Part shown: piece after piece, positions 34,024-36,087 of the stretch | Numbering within the stretch: position 1 is the stretch's first letter | Layout of the letters: every line of letters begins with the position of its first letter | NCBI GenBank assembly: GCA_029262315.1 | Contig: JAJCZP010000047.1 | Coordinates: forward strand, 1 to 36,087 | Length of the DNA: 36,087 nucleotides | Reading direction: 5' to 3' | Source of the DNA: Deltaproteobacteria bacterium | GTDB lineage: Bacteria; Desulfobacterota; Binatia; UTPRO1 | Position numbers and translations under genes: made by a program | Notes under the pieces: model-generated | Seen by the model: only the letters and a program-made list of their open reading frames with translations | Told to the model about the DNA's origin: nothing | The model's database searches: none

Positions 34024-34992
34024 ATGAAAGCGATCCGCGTACACGAGACCGGCGGCCCCGACGCCATGCAACTCGAGGAGCTGCCCGATCCGACACCCGG
34101 GCCGGGCCAGGCCGCGATTTCCATTGAAGCAGCAGGCGTCAATTTCATCGACGTCTACTTCCGCACTGGGCTCTACCCCGCGCCGATGCCGTTCGGCCTC
34201 GGACTCGAAGCAGCCGGCACGGTCAGCGCCATCGGTGAAGGCGTGCGCCAGGTGCGCGTCGGCGACCGCGTTGCCTACACCGGCCAGCCAGGATCGTACG
34301 CGACCATGAACGTCGTTGCCGCGGATAGCCTGGTCGCGCTGCCGTCCGGGCTCTCGTCACGCGACGGGGCCGCCGCCATGCTGCAGGGCACGACGGCGCA
34401 CTATCTTGCCTGCGCCACCTACCCGCTGCAGAAGGGCGACCATTGCCTCGTACACGCCGCCGCTGGCGGCGTTGGACTCCTTCTCTGTCAGATCGCGAAG
34501 AAGCGCGGCGCGATGGTGATCGGCACGGTCTCGACCGAGGCAAAGGCGGCCCTCGCACGCGCCGCGGGCGCGGACCATGTCATCCTCTACACGCAACAGG
34601 ATTTCGTCGCAGAGGTGAAGCGCATCACCGAAGGGCGCGGAGTCGATGTCGTCTACGACGGTGTCGGCGCCACCACTTTCGAGGGCGGCCTCGATTGTCT
34701 ACGCCCGCGTGGCACGATGGCACTCTTCGGGCAGTCGAGCGGTCCCGTACCGCCGTTCGATCTTTCGATCCTGAACTGGAAGGGCTCGCTCTTCGTCACG
34801 CGTCCAAGTCTCATCGCCTACGTCGCAACCCGCGACGAGCTTCTGGAGCGTGCCGGGGACGTGCTCGGCTGGATCAACGACGGCAGCCTGTCACTGCGGG
34901 TCGAGCACGTCTTCCCGTTGGCGAACGCCGCCGATGCTCACCGCGCGCTCGAGGGAAGGAAGACGACCGGCAAGATCATCCTCGAACCGTAG
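34024..34992 (+). CDS. NADPH:quinone oxidoreductase (zeta-crystallin-like MDR)
   Basis: A 322-residue medium-chain dehydrogenase/reductase without zinc ligands. Features are [18 protein letters not shown] at the start, [35 protein letters not shown], the NADPH fold with [20 protein letters not shown] (AxxGGVG) and the C-terminal [13 protein letters not shown]. It reduces quinones or other enones with NADPH in the cytoplasm. GGAGG precedes the ATG at 34024. The last 17 bases overlap the convergent DUF4202 gene. The 54-base gap to the Nudix gene contains GTTGC-CAC-GCAAC, a small inverted repeat at 33997-34009. Confidence 0.93.
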   Translation: MKAIRVHETGGPDAMQLEELPDPTPGPGQAAISIEAAGVNFIDVYFRTGLYPAPMPFGLGLEAAGTVSAIGEGVRQVRVGDRVAYTGQPGSYATMNVVAADSLVALPSGLSSRDGAAAMLQGTTAHYLACATYPLQKGDHCLVHAAAGGVGLLLCQIAKKRGAMVIGTVSTEAKAALARAAGADHVILYTQQDFVAEVKRITEGRGVDVVYDGVGATTFEGGLDCLRPRGTMALFGQSSGPVPPFDLSILNWKGSLFVTRPSLIAYVATRDELLERAGDVLGWINDGSLSLRVEHVFPLANAADAHRALEGRKTTGKIILEP

Positions 34993-35584
34993 GGGGCACC
35001 ACGTCGGTGGTGGCACGATCGACGAGTCGAGCCAGTTCGGGCGCGAGCGGAATCGTTCGCGCCTGCGCCCGCCCCGCGGGGCTCATACGCTTCCACGTCT
35101 TCCGGACGATGTCCACGAACTTCTCCTCGGTATAGTCTCGGTGATCGTGCGCGAACGTCGCGAGCTCGCTCTCCAGAAACACCAGACACGCCGCGTCTTC
35201 CAGGGCCTGTCCTTCCGCATCATCGGCGGCCGCCGCCTTGGCAACGAGGGTCGCCACCCGTCGTCCGAGTGCGTCGTCACACCCGACCGCGCTGAGAATC
35301 TCGGCTGCACGCTCGCCCTGTCGCCTCTGGACGGCTTTTCGCCAGCGAAAATACCCGCCACGCCCCGTCGGATAGTCGGTGCGGGGAATCGCCCAGCGTT
35401 CGAGGTGCTGCGCACGCGCCGCAAGAAGAAGCGCCGCACTCGGATCACCGACCAGTGTCTCGACCCACCGTCCAACACGCTCCACGTACACGATCTCCGC
35501 GGGCCGACCATCGACGCGCTTCTCGTCAACCGCGTGCGCCGCGTCGATGGCCTCGATGGCACGTCGTACCGTGTCCGAGTTCAC
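34976..35584 (-). CDS. DUF4202 family protein
   Basis: A protein of about 202 residues matching the uncharacterised DUF4202 family. Characteristic parts are [58 protein letters not shown] and [15 protein letters not shown]. The function of the family is not established; the HLERW and YPxxRxGYxxWR elements are its hallmark. The chosen GTG at 35584 gives the usual start; a TTG at 35632 would overlap the divergent small gene. No good ribosome binding site is seen for either. Confidence 0.85.
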   Translation of the reverse strand: MNSDTVRRAIEAIDAAHAVDEKRVDGRPAEIVYVERVGRWVETLVGDPSAALLLAARAQHLERWAIPRTDYPTGRGGYFRWRKAVQRRQGERAAEILSAVGCDDALGRRVATLVAKAAAADDAEGQALEDAACLVFLESELATFAHDHRDYTEEKFVDIVRKTWKRMSPAGRAQARTIPLAPELARLVDRATTDVVPPTVRG

Positions 35585-35622
35585 GCGACGAGTCTCAGCC
35601 GGCCGCCCAAAGGATGCAACCC

Positions 35623-35943
35623 ATGAGCGCAACAGACCCGATCTGCGACCTCTGCCAAGCCGCCCGTCTCACCACCTGGCACCACGAAGACGACATCTGC
35701 TGGGTCGCGGATTGCGAAGTCTGCGACGTCCCCATGGTCGTCTGGAAACATCACGGAACCGATCCCCCACCAACCGACCTCGCGCACATGAAAGCAATGC
35801 TCGAACGCGCCGCGCTCGCCCGCTTCGACGACTGGGCCATCGACCAAGTCCGCCGCCAGATCCCCGACCACTGGCACGCCCACGGCCGCCCCGCCGGCAA
35901 GTCCGCCCTACAATGGTGGACCCGCCGCTTCATGGGCAAGTAG
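35623..35943 (+). CDS. Small CxxC protein, conserved hypothetical
   Basis: A 106-residue protein with two Cys pairs at the start, ICDLCQAARLTTWHHEDDIC and then DCEVCDVPMVV, and several His (TWHHED, WKHHG, IPDHWHAHG), a likely zinc-binding layout. The second half is helical. I recall similar uncharacterised proteins in other high-GC bacteria but no known role. It diverges from the DUF4202 gene across about 38 bases, so the two may share a promoter region. A ribosome binding site is not clear. Confidence 0.75.
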   Translation: MSATDPICDLCQAARLTTWHHEDDICWVADCEVCDVPMVVWKHHGTDPPPTDLAHMKAMLERAALARFDDWAIDQVRRQIPDHWHAHGRPAGKSALQWWTRRFMGK

Positions 35944-35968
35944 AAAAAGGCCTCCCAAAAAGGAAGCC
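35944..35968 (-). terminator. Terminator for minus-strand transcription from the right
   Basis: On the minus strand GGCTTCC, a T-rich loop, GGAGGCC (one G-U pair) is followed by TTTTT at 35944-35948, a good rho-independent terminator. No minus-strand gene lies between it and the window end, so it probably serves a gene beyond 36087, or is the far side of a bidirectional terminator. Confidence 0.55.
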
Positions 35969-36012
35969 CAGCCCACCGAGTTCGACCATCAAACGGTTGA
36001 AGCGCGGGGGGC

Positions 36013-36087
36013 GGCGGCGGAGGTGCGTCGCAGCCGAAGCAGACCGGCCGAAGGCCAGGGCGAAGGCAGCGACGCACCTCCGCCGCC
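36013..36087. repeat. 19-bp perfect inverted repeat at the window edge
   Basis: GGCGGCGGAGGTGCGTCGC at 36013-36031 is the exact reverse complement of the last 19 bases, 36069-36087, across a 37-base spacer that itself has GGCC-GAA-GGCC (36046-36056). The arms may continue beyond the window. It could be a dispersed repeat, a terminator-like structure or the end of an element. Confidence 0.6.

Noticed and set aside
1-36087. CRISPR arrays, tRNA, rRNA, transposases or phage genes
   Set aside because: None seen: no regularly spaced repeats, no conserved rRNA or tRNA text, no integrase or transposase motif in any frame.

Overview
The window is a high-GC, gene-dense bacterial chromosome segment with 32 well-supported protein genes, one gene remnant and two weak small-ORF candidates. 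No rRNA, tRNA, CRISPR array, transposase or phage gene was seen. The gene set is mostly catabolic: an F420-type luciferase-like oxidoreductase, a cytochrome P450, a Rieske oxygenase, paired acyl-CoA dehydrogenases, crotonase, amidase, SDRs, cupins and alpha/beta hydrolases. Two secreted proteins carry Lys-rich, Cys-containing helical repeats of a kind I associate with uncultured deltaproteobacterial or Binatota-like genomes. That placement is an inference from gene style, not a phylogenetic result.

Layout. 1-2.6 kb: a truncated aldo/keto reductase, a 2-hydroxychromene-2-carboxylate isomerase-like protein, and a minus-strand dienelactone hydrolase/cupin pair. 2.7-6.5 kb: a plus-strand run of B12-binding radical SAM protein (DUF4070/HpnP-like), F420-type oxidoreductase and cytochrome P450; the P450 start codon lies in the loop of a long inverted repeat. 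6.6-9.9 kb: a TetR regulator translationally coupled to a DUF5360-like membrane protein, divergent from a plus-strand group of SnoaL-like protein, truncated SDR remnant, CBU_0592-like membrane protein and Rieske oxygenase; two tandem 14-bp palindromes lie in the divergent promoter. 9.9-13.3 kb: an acyl-CoA dehydrogenase pair, only one of which keeps the catalytic glutamate, divergent from an isomerase-type crotonase.

13.3-22 kb: an HDOD signalling protein, an FG-GAP lipoprotein with a small Cys-rich membrane protein, a six-TM HAMP adenylate cyclase with altered purine-binding residues, a 600-residue protein ending in a degenerate kinase-like domain, an amidase and an alpha/beta hydrolase. 22-26.3 kb: a sparse region with two weak overlapping small ORFs and a strong stem-loop, then a hybrid histidine kinase (HK-REC-REC-HPt) and a convergent NAD-dependent epimerase. 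26.5-30.7 kb: two tandem paralogous secreted pectin-acetylesterase/Notum-like hydrolases, each with a Lys-rich Cys repeat region in front, a shared Cys-containing C-terminal tail and a similar terminator hairpin. This is the most unusual locus here. 31-36 kb: SDR, cupin, SDR, Nudix CoA-pyrophosphatase-like and quinone oxidoreductase genes, a DUF4202 protein and a small CxxC protein, ending in a 19-bp inverted repeat at the window edge.

Regulation seems to be local: one TetR system, a cyclase, an HDOD protein and a phosphorelay kinase with no partner response regulator in the window. The catabolic genes suggest oxidation of hydrophobic or alicyclic substrates (P450, Rieske), followed by acyl-CoA dehydrogenation and isomerisation. 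The substrates cannot be read from sequence alone.
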